A stretch of 64,000 bases of DNA from an uncultured Lachnospiraceae bacterium (GCA_910579495.1 CAJTVD010000001.1:1-64000); one strand, 5' to 3'; positions 26,510 through 34,956 are shown, counted from the first letter of the stretch. The notes: generated by a model from the sequence alone, not told the origin. A program made the numbers and translations.

Positions 26510-27151
26510 TTATCCCTTATATCTTTTGATTCCTGCAACTTCCGGACTCGAACCTTTTTGTGTCTCACCCAGTTGATAATATTGGTCCTCTTTTTGCTCA
26601 ATATGATGCTTTTGCCACAATTTCCGCTCTTTTAGTTCCGCTTTAAGCTTTTTATCAACCTGAATGACATTGTGCGGAACGTCACCAACATATCTAACCA
26701 AGCAGGTCATAATCCCTGACGGATTAGCGCCTCCCACATCATTCATAATACTATTGCCAACATGTGCTATCTGTTTTTCTTCCAGATGATACTTTTCTCT
26801 AGCCTTTTCAAAAGCCTCTCCACCCGGCTTCTTTGCTCTCGCTATAGAATATTCCACATTCAGTTTCTTTGCAAACATTTCTACTTTCTTCACCTTTCTG
26901 CTATTGGATATCAGCATAACCTTAAAACCCATTTTTTTCAACTTGGTCATCAACGGTGGGGCAGACTCAGGCATACGATTTGTGACTTTTGGTACTATGG
27001 TGTCGTCCAGATCAAATGTAATCAGCTTTATTCCTCTCTCTTTCAGTTTCTCATAATCAATTCTATAAATCTTTGGCTGATAGACATCTGGAACATAAAA
27101 CTCTATTAATTCTTTAGTTTCCCAGTCTTTATACTCACTATTATGCGGCAT
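26510..27151 (-). CDS. HAD-superfamily phosphatase, YqeG-like
   Basis: 213 aa, HAD-IIIA type. Motif I DLDDTIVP, motif II ISNS, motif III KKPGGEAF, motif IV GNSIMNDVGGANPSGI. Motifs are complete, so it is likely active on a phosphorylated substrate (unknown). It has a C-terminal extension of about 40 charged residues beyond the HAD core. GAGGAGATTGTT precedes the ATG. The copy lies in the accessory cluster, not in its usual chromosomal setting. Confidence 0.8.
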   Translation of the reverse strand: MPHNSEYKDWETKELIEFYVPDVYQPKIYRIDYEKLKERGIKLITFDLDDTIVPKVTNRMPESAPPLMTKLKKMGFKVMLISNSRKVKKVEMFAKKLNVEYSIARAKKPGGEAFEKAREKYHLEEKQIAHVGNSIMNDVGGANPSGIMTCLVRYVGDVPHNVIQVDKKLKAELKERKLWQKHHIEQKEDQYYQLGETQKGSSPEVAGIKRYKG

Positions 27152-27403
27152 AACAATCTCCTCTCAATCCTAGTTTTCTTGTAAAAAATCTCTTTACTTG
27201 TACTATCCTCATTGCTATATTTCAAATTAAAACATTCTCATTCTATTTGTCCACACGGTATCTAACAATTTTCCTAACTGTCATCAATAATCTTTTCCCG
27301 TCCATCCCTCATACAAAATAACAGACGTACAAATCTGTGGTTACTGTCAGTTTTCGGTATCAATATTTTTTCATTTACCGTTTCTTCCTTTTCCCCAAAC
27401 ACA

Positions 27404-27802
27404 CTACTTTCTTTTCAATTTGATACACTTCTTATTTTTCTCTACAATCTTATATTTGTCTCTCAATGTATTTAACGCTCCAATGCCTCCAGCCGCTACA
27501 CCAATCATAACCGCAGGCACAGCCGCCGATCCTAACGTCACGGCAGCCACTCCTGTTGCCGAAACCCCACTTAAAGCTGACACTGCTCCTCCCACCGGAG
27601 TTGCCCCTGCAGTCGCTGCTGGTATTGATAAATAAGCTATAACCGCAACTCCCAGCGATACTACACACACACCCCATGCCACTTTTCCGGTAGCCTTTAT
27701 ACGAATAACCTGATTTTTCAAATCTCCTTCGATTTCAATAGTATCTTCTTTATTTTTTATTGCCTTACCTAATTCTTCTGCTGTGTTACATTTCACACTC
27801 AT
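27404..27802 (-). CDS. Gly/Ala-rich membrane protein
   Basis: 132 aa: soluble acidic N-terminus (1-40), two or three hydrophobic segments rich in Gly, Ala and Val (about 40-110) resembling glycine-zipper membrane proteins, and a Lys-rich tail. AAGGGAGAAG precedes the ATG. No family recognised; pore-forming or membrane-tethering roles are possible but unproven. About 250 bp without a gene separate it from the HAD gene. Confidence 0.6.
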   Translation of the reverse strand: MSVKCNTAEELGKAIKNKEDTIEIEGDLKNQVIRIKATGKVAWGVCVVSLGVAVIAYLSIPAATAGATPVGGAVSALSGVSATGVAAVTLGSAAVPAVMIGVAAGGIGALNTLRDKYKIVEKNKKCIKLKRK

Positions 27803-27823
27803 TATGACAACTTCTCCCTTATT

Positions 27824-28093
27824 TTATATTTCATATAAATTTCTATCAATTTTATCCATAACGACATCCTCCGATAAAAATTCCTCCTCTCCCATTTCTT
27901 TTGTAACCATATTGACGATTGCTGCCATCATCTCCCCGGATATCTCGGCAATCTGTTCAAAAATCTGTCTATCTTCAGGGGATAGTTCTTCATCTTCTTT
28001 TATCTCATGTATATCTGCCATGAATGCATCCAGCTTCATAACAGCATGTCTACATAAACCTAAGGGCACTCTATATTTTATATCGTCCGGCAC
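27824..28093 (-). CDS. hypothetical 89-aa acidic protein
   Basis: GTG start after AAGGAAG. The product is strongly acidic and helical (EIKEDEELSPEDRQIFEQ). No family recognised. Tightly placed between the 72-aa Cys protein gene and the membrane protein gene, suggesting one operon. Confidence 0.55.
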   Translation of the reverse strand: MPDDIKYRVPLGLCRHAVMKLDAFMADIHEIKEDEELSPEDRQIFEQIAEISGEMMAAIVNMVTKEMGEEEFLSEDVVMDKIDRNLYEI

Positions 28094-28120
28094 TTATTTC
28101 ACTTCCTTCACCAGTCCCAG

Positions 28121-28339
28121 CTATAATAATTTTCTTGCATCCATACTTGGCTCATAACTGGGGCATGAATAACATGCACCAGTACTGGCTCCATTCCTTC
28201 TTGTGCATTTTCCTTTTGCACTTGCCTCATACTCGTATCCCGCAACAGAATTTTTGAACTGCATCTGGGCATCCCCAATCCAGTTGTTGCAAAACACACA
28301 GTTATGTGCTCTTTTGGGATGATGTGTGTATTTAGACAT
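28121..28339 (-). CDS. small Cys-rich protein, putative zinc ribbon
   Basis: 72 aa with CVFCNNW near the N-terminus and further Cys residues around KGKCTRRN and GACYSCP, so four to five possible zinc ligands. AAGGAGGAATGTAACA precedes the ATG. First gene of the minus-strand cluster 28.3-24.3 kb. Not obviously homologous to the CxxC paralogues at 24.3 and 33.2 kb. Confidence 0.6.
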   Translation of the reverse strand: MSKYTHHPKRAHNCVFCNNWIGDAQMQFKNSVAGYEYEASAKGKCTRRNGASTGACYSCPSYEPSMDARKLL

Positions 28340-28917
28340 TGTTACATTCCTCCTTCGTCTATTTTTCTATTTTGAAAATTTTGCCATCAGAAGAATCATC
28401 CACTCCCCTTCATCATAAAATCCCACAAAACCTATGGCAATATTAACCGTTTCTTTGGATTAACAAAATTATACTTCGATATCCTGCCTGCTAAAATCCT
28501 AAACATGTGTTTTGTAAGAACAGATCGTTAAAAAAATAATAATTATATATTATGAATTTTTTCGTCAATTTGCACAAAAAAGCACAGTCGCATAATTTTC
28601 TTTCTATCGCTGTTTTGGCAATTTCACCAACCACTAAGCAACGTATTTTATAAGTAGCAGATTTCATTTTATTGTGTATTTACAAATACAAAAATTATCT
28701 ATCTTCTGATATATCGTTCATAAGTTCTATAATTTAGTATAACTTAATTTACTCCTCATAATGTCTACCGCTGGTAGACATTTTCCCTTAAATACATCAT
28801 CCCCTGGTTTTATTTGCGCCATACGCCTATAAAAGCTAATCCGCCTATACAATCCATTTTAACATAGCTAAATCGCCCATACAATAATAATATTAATTTT
28901 TGAATGAGGTAAAAATA
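28340..28917. promoter_or_regulatory. AT-rich divergent intergenic region with palindrome and direct repeats
   Basis: No gene seen. It contains the perfect palindrome AATGTCTACC-GCT-GGTAGACATT (28760-28782) and a 20-bp imperfect direct repeat (28834-28853 and 28866-28885; 17 of 20 identical, AGCTAA..CGCC.ATACAAT) 32 bp apart. It separates the minus-strand cluster from the plus-strand XRE gene, so these are candidate operators. Confidence 0.5.
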
Positions 28918-29265
28918 ATGGATTATGTATTATTAGGACAGAAGATCCGTTCGGCGCGCATAGCCGCCGGATTATCACAGGAACAGTTAGCTGAAATGGT
29001 AGGGCTTACCAGCCAGCATATCTCCCATACGGAAGTTGCTTCTACCAAGATCAGCCTCCCTTCCCTCATAAAGATTGCCAACGCCCTGCATACCAGTGTG
29101 GACAGGCTGCTCTCTGACAGTATCCACGATTCCAAATCTTATCTAACGGACGATGTGCAGGCAGTCTTTTCCGACTGCGACCCCGATGAAATGTATGTCA
29201 TGCTGGAAGCTGCAAATGCTGTCAAAAAGTCTATCCGGGTACGGAAATTAAAGCGCGCGGACTGA
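28918..29265 (+). CDS. XRE-family transcriptional regulator
   Basis: 115 aa: HTH domain (GQKIRSARIAAGLSQEQLAE, SQHISHTE) and an acidic C-terminal region. ATG at 28918 is used (GAGGT 6 bases upstream). The direct repeats 33-84 bp before the start are likely binding sites. It faces away from the small-gene cluster and could control it. Confidence 0.8.
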   Translation: MDYVLLGQKIRSARIAAGLSQEQLAEMVGLTSQHISHTEVASTKISLPSLIKIANALHTSVDRLLSDSIHDSKSYLTDDVQAVFSDCDPDEMYVMLEAANAVKKSIRVRKLKRAD

Positions 29266-29282
29266 ATGGTTACTACATCCAT

Positions 29283-29510
29283 TCAAAAATCCCCTTCCTG
29301 TAGCCACAGCACATTATCATTAATAAGTGGCAGTGGGACATCACTGATCATCGTCCCCAGGAAATTGACCATGATACCAAGCCTTACTCTTGACGGTTCT
29401 CCCTGGCTCTCATCATCATCGGCAACTTCATACTGATATCTGTCTTTTGGTACGGTACTTCTGTCTATGCGCATATCACTGAAATCGCATGGGATACCAC
29501 ACACTCTCAC
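29283..29510 (-). CDS. hypothetical protein, possibly LPD28-like
   Basis: 75 aa starting with GTG: RVCGIPCDFSDMRIDR, YQYEVADDDES, VNFLGTMIS, LPLINDNVLWL. The pattern resembles a domain attached to large polyvalent proteins of mobile elements (LPD28), recalled without a search. Could be a stand-alone small gene or a remnant. Confidence 0.45.
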   Translation of the reverse strand: MRVCGIPCDFSDMRIDRSTVPKDRYQYEVADDDESQGEPSRVRLGIMVNFLGTMISDVPLPLINDNVLWLQEGDF

Positions 29511-29600
29511 CTTGTGCCATAAACGGTACAGGGATCATCACAGTATCATGATTATAATATATATTTGCATGGGAACCTCATACGTTCCAAAACAGCCAAA

Positions 29601-30200
29601 TCATTCCTGCTGTTTTTTCAGAATAAACTTCTCCCCTTCATAAGTCCGTACCGGATTTCCCCTGATAATGCGGTTTTGCTCCCGCCATGCGGCATTTACC
29701 AGTTTCGCTTCCTGCTCCTTTTGCAGATCCGCAAGTTTCTCCTGCAGCTTCTCCATTGCTCGCTGCTTATTTAAGAACTGGCTCCTCTCTTCGGTAGACA
29801 GCGCCACAATCCCTGTTGGTATATGGATGATCCGTACACCTGTCTCCACCTTGTTTACATTCTGGCCACCTTTCCCACCACAATGGAATTTTTCAATACG
29901 GTATTCTTTCCCGGACGCGATCTCTCCCTGCTCCGGAATGATGCTCACATCCACATACCAGTTCTTCCTTTTGTGATTCGGGCGGAAAGGGCTTTTACAT
30001 ATCCACAATACCGTACCTTCAAGACCTCTCAGATCCTGCGCCGTCCGGAAGCGGATGGAGTCCAGGCAGCCTTTTTCATACCCCTTTGTCTCAGATATCA
30101 CTTCTAAATCCTCAAATTCTCTTTTTAATGCCGCAAACAGCTTTGCCACCGCGAGCTGACACTCGGACGGCCCCTGTCCTGCACTGATCTGTACTATCAT
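29601..30200 (-). CDS. prfH: peptide chain release factor-like protein PrfH
   Basis: 199-aa class I release factor homologue lacking the codon-recognition domain of RF1/RF2. The catalytic loop CGGKGGQNVNKVETGVR contains GGQ for peptidyl-tRNA hydrolysis. In characterised systems PrfH rescues ribosomes stalled by damage at the 16S decoding centre, so that RtcB can reseal the rRNA. It is the second gene after rtcB, 15 bases apart (GAGGAGACAG before ATG), the conserved pairing of this module. Complete. Confidence 0.9.
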   Translation of the reverse strand: MIVQISAGQGPSECQLAVAKLFAALKREFEDLEVISETKGYEKGCLDSIRFRTAQDLRGLEGTVLWICKSPFRPNHKRKNWYVDVSIIPEQGEIASGKEYRIEKFHCGGKGGQNVNKVETGVRIIHIPTGIVALSTEERSQFLNKQRAMEKLQEKLADLQKEQEAKLVNAAWREQNRIIRGNPVRTYEGEKFILKKQQE

Positions 30201-30215
30201 AAATTTCTGTCTCCT

Positions 30216-31325
30216 CTACTTTCTGCTCCCTGCCTTGAAATTATAGACAGGTTTCAATATCTCAGTTACATCTACGGTATCTTTGATCTGCTCTGTGATC
30301 TCCGTTATGGGACGATATGCAAAAGGCGCTTCGTCCAAAGTGTCGGCACTGACACAACTGCTGTAAATGCCTTTCATTTCCTTTTTAAATTCTGATACCG
30401 TATACTGATTCTTCACCTCTTCACGCTTTAACTTTCTGCCTGAGCCATGCGGCGCAGAATAATTCCATGCTGCATTGCCTTTTCCGATGCCTAAGATGAT
30501 CCCATCCCGCATATTTGCCGGAATGACTACAGGCTCTCCTTTTTTCGCAGAGATAGCGCCTTTGCGGAGTATACCGGAATCGTCCAGATAATTATGCGGC
30601 ACAGAAAACTGCTCTGCCGCTTTCCACTTCATGCCTTTCAATATCTCCCTGACAATAATCTCTCTGTTCCATTCAGCATAACGCTGGATGATCTGCACAT
30701 CTTCCATATATGCGGTCTTATTATCACCTTCTAAATAACTCATATAATAAGGAACTTCTTTGCCCTGTTCTTTCAGACAGCTATTTGCAAGTTTCGTATA
30801 ATATTCCGCCACTTCCTCCCCTAAATGCCTGCTCCCTGTATGCACTACAAGATACAGACTGCCATCATCCCTTTTATCCAGTTCTATGAAATGGTTACCG
30901 CCGCCAAGCGTGCCAAGGCTCCTGTCTGCCTTCTGCCTGTTGATATGGCGGATACAATGGAGTTCTTCATAAGAAAATTTTTCCGCCATGTGATGGGGTT
31001 CTTTCCGAATGTTGAAACCGGATGGTATGTTCTCCCGGATCACCCTGTCTAATTTCTGGAACTCCGCATGACTCCTATTCAGTTTTACACAGGTCATACC
31101 ACAGCCGATATCGACTCCTAAAAGCTGTGGAATCACCTTATCCGTGACTGTCATGGAAAGACCGATCGGCGCAATGTTACCCGGATGGATGTCGGGCATC
31201 ATGCAAACCGTACTGCCGTCTGCGGTTTCGTTATCGCATATCATTTTTACCTGTGCCAGAGCGTAGTCTTCTACATCATCTGTAAAAATCTTTGCTTCGG
31301 TGTAAATGCCTTTTACTGTTTTCAT
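30216..31325 (-). CDS. rtcB: RNA 3'-phosphate ligase RtcB (PrfH-associated type)
   Basis: GTP- and Mn2+-dependent ligase joining 2',3'-cyclic phosphate or 3'-phosphate to 5'-OH RNA. 369 aa, shorter than the tRNA-type RtcB, as usual for the PrfH-linked form. Metal and active-site motifs MMPDIHPG, GVDIGCGM, GTLGGGNHFIEL, VHTGSRHLG and the His guanylylation site SAPHGSGR are all present. Together with prfH it forms a ribosome rescue-and-repair operon. The leader carries a short ORF and an intrinsic terminator. Confidence 0.93.
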   Translation of the reverse strand: MKTVKGIYTEAKIFTDDVEDYALAQVKMICDNETADGSTVCMMPDIHPGNIAPIGLSMTVTDKVIPQLLGVDIGCGMTCVKLNRSHAEFQKLDRVIRENIPSGFNIRKEPHHMAEKFSYEELHCIRHINRQKADRSLGTLGGGNHFIELDKRDDGSLYLVVHTGSRHLGEEVAEYYTKLANSCLKEQGKEVPYYMSYLEGDNKTAYMEDVQIIQRYAEWNREIIVREILKGMKWKAAEQFSVPHNYLDDSGILRKGAISAKKGEPVVIPANMRDGIILGIGKGNAAWNYSAPHGSGRKLKREEVKNQYTVSEFKKEMKGIYSSCVSADTLDEAPFAYRPITEITEQIKDTVDVTEILKPVYNFKAGSRK

Positions 31326-31361
31326 AATTTATACTTTTCCTTTTCTCTGTAAAAATGGGCG

Positions 31362-31385
31362 CAAAAAAAGCACCCCAAAGGTGCT
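31362..31385 (-). terminator. intrinsic terminator (attenuator) ahead of rtcB
   Basis: Minus strand AGCACC-TTTGG-GGTGCT followed by seven T residues, ending 36 nt before the rtcB start codon and after the leader ORF. A second hairpin, CAATAGAAA/TTTCTATTG (31457-31418), lies just upstream. The position between promoter and first gene implies regulated read-through. Confidence 0.7.
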
Positions 31386-31473
31386 GACTACTCTTCCACT
31401 ATCTATACAGTACGAAGCAATAGAAATATCCAAGATCATTATCGGAACTTTCTATTGGCGCAATAAAATAAAG

Positions 31474-31554
31474 CTATCTGTAAGACGCACGGAGTGACAT
31501 ACCTTTGATCGTCAGTTTCATTATTCTGTTATGGATTGTTGTATTTTTTTGCAT
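31474..31554 (-). CDS. putative leader peptide of the rtcB-prfH operon
   Basis: 26 codons (product starts MQKNTTIHN, ends SLRASYR) with a near-ideal AAAAGGAGGG 7 bases before the ATG, although nothing but a terminator follows for 90 nt. Basic, no cysteine, no obvious run of control codons. It probably acts through its translation rather than its product. Confidence 0.5.
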   Translation of the reverse strand: MQKNTTIHNRIMKLTIKGMSLRASYR

Positions 31555-31606
31555 GGTAAGCCCTCCTTTTCCTTCTGGATTAATGATTTATTTGTTCAAC
31601 GGTTAC

Positions 31607-31635
31607 ATGCTAACACAAATAGGATGGATTTGCAA
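31607..31635 (-). promoter_or_regulatory. candidate rtcB-prfH promoter
   Basis: Minus strand TTGCAA (31635-31630), 17-bp spacer, TAGCAT (31612-31607). The -10 is imperfect. It would give a leader of about 275 nt. The stretch 31711-32012 holds no gene I can support. Confidence 0.5.
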
Positions 31636-32012
31636 GCGGATATTTCCAAGTCTGCGCTCTTCTACCATAATATCATAGTCTGTACCCATACTCTTTGATT
31701 CCGCCGTCATCTAAATCATTGTATCATATCAAAGACAAAACTCAATCAATCATTCAAAACCAGACTCTATCCTTGCCCTTATTCTCATCTTTTAATGATT
31801 ACTGACATCGTTAAAAAGAGATTCCAAATTTAAAGATGGAGTAATCCCTGTAGCAAAAAAAGAACGCAAAAGTGAGAAATAAAATTGCAAAATCCGTTGT
31901 AAAGCTCGTTTTCACGCACTTCTGCGTTCCTTCATTATTTCAATTTCTGTGTTGCGATGTTCCCCTACAACTGCGGGCATTTTCATTTTTTTATTATAAT
32001 TTGATTAAACAC

Positions 32013-32225
32013 TTAATTTTTCACTCCAGTATTACAATAAGGATGCGTAAGCTGTGCATTCTCTATCGTCGCTTTTCCTCCATCTTGTTTTCTTTCTACA
32101 TGGTCAACACTTATTGCATTTCTATGAAGTAACCCACCGCAAATCTTACAACAGGGCGCTTTTGAAAGTGCTTCTGTAATAAATTCTTTTGCGATAAACG
32201 CAGCTTCCGTAAAATCTATTGTCAT
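32013..32225 (-). CDS. HNH endonuclease domain, small or partial
   Basis: 70 aa with the zinc/HNH core CKICGG, SVDHVERKQDGGKATIENAQLTHPYCN. The ATG overlaps the TGA of an upstream frame ending VTIDAEIDE, which suggests it was the second gene, or the C-terminal part, of a larger nuclease operon now lost. May be inactive alone. Confidence 0.65.
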   Translation of the reverse strand: MTIDFTEAAFIAKEFITEALSKAPCCKICGGLLHRNAISVDHVERKQDGGKATIENAQLTHPYCNTGVKN

Positions 32226-32348
32226 TCGTCAATTTCAGCATCAATAGTTACCGCTAAATTATTTTTAATTGACGCTAATATTTTTTAGTGTATACTAAAC
32301 ATCAGAAGGTAACATTTGAAAGCTTTAAATTGCTAACCAGAAGACATT

Positions 32349-32510
32349 ATGGAATATGTTCCTGCTTCCCCCAATCTCCAGATACCAACACCACCCAGAG
32401 AAAGTTCTGATACAGTTCCCCGTCCAGATGCTCCAATTCATGAAACATTGGATGCAAAACTGGAACGATTGTGCAGGAAGCACTCAGCGCAGGCTCCAAT
32501 CAGCCCATGA
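32349..32510 (+). CDS. doubtful 53-aa Pro-rich ORF
   Basis: Open frame with a weak ribosome site (AGAAG). The product is Pro/Ser-rich at the start and ends DAKLERLCRKHSAQAPISP. It lies 49 bases before the Uma2 remnant on the same strand; may be another fragment. Confidence 0.25.
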   Translation: MEYVPASPNLQIPTPPRESSDTVPRPDAPIHETLDAKLERLCRKHSAQAPISP

Positions 32511-32559
32511 ATAACCGTCTCCCAGCCACATACAATAAACACGAAAGGAAGTGTTACTT

Positions 32560-32770
32560 ATGCCACCAGAATTACAGCCACAGCTGAATATTATTACCTT
32601 GGAGCAGTACGAGGCTCTTCCGGAAAACAGGAGGGTAGAAGTCTTTGATGGTGCTGTCTATGAAAAACAAGCTTAATATCCAGTACTCTTTTGACTCCAC
32701 AATCAAGGTTTATATATATCAGGATCTTTACCTCAACTTTTCTGATATTGCCGGACTGCTGGATATCTAA
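32560..32770 (+). pseudogene. Uma2-family nuclease remnant with internal deletion
   Basis: GAAAGGAAG precedes the ATG of an ORF whose product (ITLEQYEALPENRRVEVFDG, VYEKQA) is the N-terminus of the Uma2/DUF820 restriction-endonuclease-like family. After its stop at 32676 another frame reads YSFDSTIKVYIYQDLYLNFSD, the family C-terminus. The middle, including the catalytic residues, is deleted. Confidence 0.7.
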
Positions 32771-32812
32771 CCAACAAACGCCGTCACGCTCGTGAGCCGG
32801 CTTATTGTAACA

Positions 32813-32848
32813 AAGAAAAGGCATATGTTCCCTGCATATGCCTTTCAT
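32813..32848. terminator. bidirectional terminator
   Basis: Perfect stem AAAGGCATATG/CATATGCCTTT (32817-32827, 32835-32845) with A and T runs on both sides, just after the Uma2 remnant. Confidence 0.75.
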
Positions 32849-32889
32849 TCTGCCTATGTAATTATCTGCCTGTTTCCTCCGCTATTGTT

Positions 32890-33102
32890 TCATCTGTTTA
32901 TGAAACAATGCTCAAAATTTCCTTCTGGATTCCATTCATAATGCGTTATTTTCATATTTATATAAACAGTTAATGTACTTGGATGACTTGCTATAGAATT
33001 AGGTTTTTGTTTTGGAGTATTTTCTCCCACGATAATTACTCCCGGGAATCCACCGTTTCCGGAACTGTGGTATACGGTGAAATGCCACCCACCTAAAATA
33101 TT
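32890..33102 (-). pseudogene. C-terminal fragment of an unknown protein
   Basis: 71 codons open without a start, reading LGGWHFTVYHSSGNGG, PGVIIVGENTPKQKP, THYEWNPEGNFEHCFINR to a TGA. Composition and codon use look protein-like. The 5' part is missing. An ATTGTTTCAT/ATGAAACAAT inverted repeat overlaps the stop codon. Confidence 0.45.
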
Positions 33103-33167
33103 TCATACTGTCAATATTGAATAGTTGGCCCATCACAGATCTTTTACACCGCTCCCTTATATGGTTT

Positions 33168-33350
33168 TCACTTATCACTGTCCTTAGAATTTATCCCCTG
33201 CCATGGCAGTTTCAGAAACCATTCATAAGAATCGTAATCGTTCCGTTTACATTGTGGGCAAGGACTAATTGGCGTTTCTATCAGTCCCAGTTTATAAGGA
33301 CATTTCGCGCATGGTGGTTTTATTCGGTTAATAAACTTCTTCAATTTCAT
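33168..33350 (-). CDS. small zinc-ribbon-like protein, copy 2
   Basis: 60 aa, paralogue of the protein at 24313-24486: CAKCPYKLGLI and PCPQCKRNDYDSYEWF are nearly identical in both. GAAGGTG sets the ATG at 33350. The open frame runs further upstream (SWLTINLLDELVQDG), possibly the end of another gene fused by deletion. Function unknown. Confidence 0.65.
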   Translation of the reverse strand: MKLKKFINRIKPPCAKCPYKLGLIETPISPCPQCKRNDYDSYEWFLKLPWQGINSKDSDK

Positions 33351-33750
33351 AGCTACACCTTCGTCCATTACGAGTCTGCCATCCTGCACTAACTCATCTA
33401 AAAGATTTATCGTCAACCATGATTCTATATACACCCGATGTAAGAGTAATTATCTTTTCCGGCTCCGGTCTATATTATGTATCACTACTAAACACACCGC
33501 CTATATAACACATGCGTACAATCAGGAAAGCATATTCATCTGGGATCTTACCATTTTCCTTTACACTATCAATACTCTTAATCGTTTCAGCCTAGCTAAA
33601 AAACCTTACACCGGCCCGATTTTACTTTTCAACATTGCTGTATGTCTCCCTTTATGAGATTTTCTTTCCTGAACAATTTCTCTGATTCTTAGGACATAGC
33701 ATTTCCCACCTTGCTTCAAAGGCACTACAGCTAGCAATTTATGAAAAAAT
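33351..33750. other. gene-fragment region
   Basis: No intact gene. Minus-strand open stretches without starts look like protein debris: 33475-33597 (ends CYIGGVFSSDT) and 33605-33736 (includes KQGGKCYVLRIREIVQER, ends KIGPV). They lie between the CxxC protein gene and the GTPase gene. Confidence 0.35.
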
Positions 33751-34956
33751 TCACTTTTGCTTAAATTTAAAAACCCCTAAAACAGCCTGAATAATACTTT
33801 CTTTGTCAGTTTTATCACCAACTTTTTGAATGGCCGCATTAACTTTTTCTACAAAATCATTGACAAGCCTTGATTCAATAACCTGTTTTACCCAGTCTAT
33901 ATCATCAGCTTTCTTATTTCCCAGATACACCTGTTCAAATATGTAAATTGCCCCCTCTCCAATCGCAACAACAAAAGATGCTGCAATGATTGAGTTTAGG
34001 GCAGCCGCAGCTAAGTTGAGTCCAGGAATTGCTTTAATGAGATTAATCGCGTTTTTCGCCACAGAGCCTACTGTACCAGCTTCAATAATCGAATTAGTCA
34101 GCTGGTTTGAATTCTTTATTTCATAAATTCTCCTTAGGGACTTAACTTCAGCAATTTCCAAAGGCGTAAGTATTGTTCCATCTGGAATTGGAATGGGAAC
34201 CGCACCAACAGCAGCCGCACTGGCTGTAATTGCACACACAACAGACTGGGCAAATATTCTCTTTCTTTTTAATTTAAATGCAAAAAGATCTTTTTGGGCA
34301 GCCCTGATTCCCTCTGGAAGCAGGCTATTTGTAATTTCAATCAGTTCACCAATCCCTTCCGGCGGCGCATAAGCTGTAGCATTTAAACTAAACGTCTTTG
34401 CAACCACTGGAATAATTCCCTTTAAATTGGGAGAATATCTCTTTATCTTCTTGTCCGCAAACGCATTTTCCACCATTTGAATATTCTTTTTCCGATCAAG
34501 CTCCGAATAAGATTTTGTAATGGCCACAATAATTGGAATACTGCGCCACATGGCCGTTGCCCGGAAAAGATTATGGATTGTATCGGGAAATAATTTACTT
34601 GATGTTCCCTCTACGCAAAACCAAATGACATTAATACCGGTATCCTCTTTCCCAACTTTGGCGCAATCTTTACTCCAATCTTTCACTGCATTAATTGCCT
34701 GGTTTTTTTGAAGGAATCCTGGTTCAAATCCAATCGTATCAATTAGCCGAAAAGGAATTTTTTCGCTTTCATAAATATCCAGTTTAGGTGTTGTCCCCTT
34801 TGTTCCATAACTTGTACGTGCAACCTCTTCACCCAAAACAGCATTGATCAGGGTTGACTTTCCAACACCAGAATTTCCAATTACCAAAACATTTCCCTTT
34901 TTCATTTTTACATTCTTCCTTCCGTCTCTTATTGTAATATTAAATTTACTATTCAT
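33751..34956 (-). CDS. Era/TrmE-like GTPase with C-terminal membrane domain (DUF697-like)
   Basis: 401 aa. GTPase domain: G1 GNSGVGKST, a G2 Thr in KGTTPKLD, G3 DTIGF, G4-like ITKS (the usual TKxD Asp is replaced by Ser). The C-terminal half has two hydrophobic Ala/Gly-rich segments and resembles DUF697/YcjF-like modules that attach GTPases to membranes. Alternative start at 34905 (GGAAGGAAG upstream). The role is unknown; such GTPases occur on mobile and defence-related islands. The next gene upstream, 34997-35287, may be a partner. Confidence 0.75.
   Translation of the reverse strand: MNSKFNITIRDGRKNVKMKKGNVLVIGNSGVGKSTLINAVLGEEVARTSYGTKGTTPKLDIYESEKIPFRLIDTIGFEPGFLQKNQAINAVKDWSKDCAKVGKEDTGINVIWFCVEGTSSKLFPDTIHNLFRATAMWRSIPIIVAITKSYSELDRKKNIQMVENAFADKKIKRYSPNLKGIIPVVAKTFSLNATAYAPPEGIGELIEITNSLLPEGIRAAQKDLFAFKLKRKRIFAQSVVCAITASAAAVGAVPIPIPDGTILTPLEIAEVKSLRRIYEIKNSNQLTNSIIEAGTVGSVAKNAINLIKAIPGLNLAAAALNSIIAASFVVAIGEGAIYIFEQVYLGNKKADDIDWVKQVIESRLVNDFVEKVNAAIQKVGDKTDKESIIQAVLGVFKFKQK

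Noticed and set aside
26398..26601. 67-codon ORF overlapping the HAD gene end
   Set aside because: It overlaps both the HAD phosphatase 3' end and the following 68-aa gene, which has a better ribosome site.
31603..31710. 35-codon ORF overlapping the rtcB promoter
   Set aside because: No ribosome site, and it covers the best promoter; could be the tail of a lost gene but is not supportable.
32594..32848. 84-codon minus-strand ORF
   Set aside because: Opposite the Uma2 remnant and a terminator; a shadow frame.
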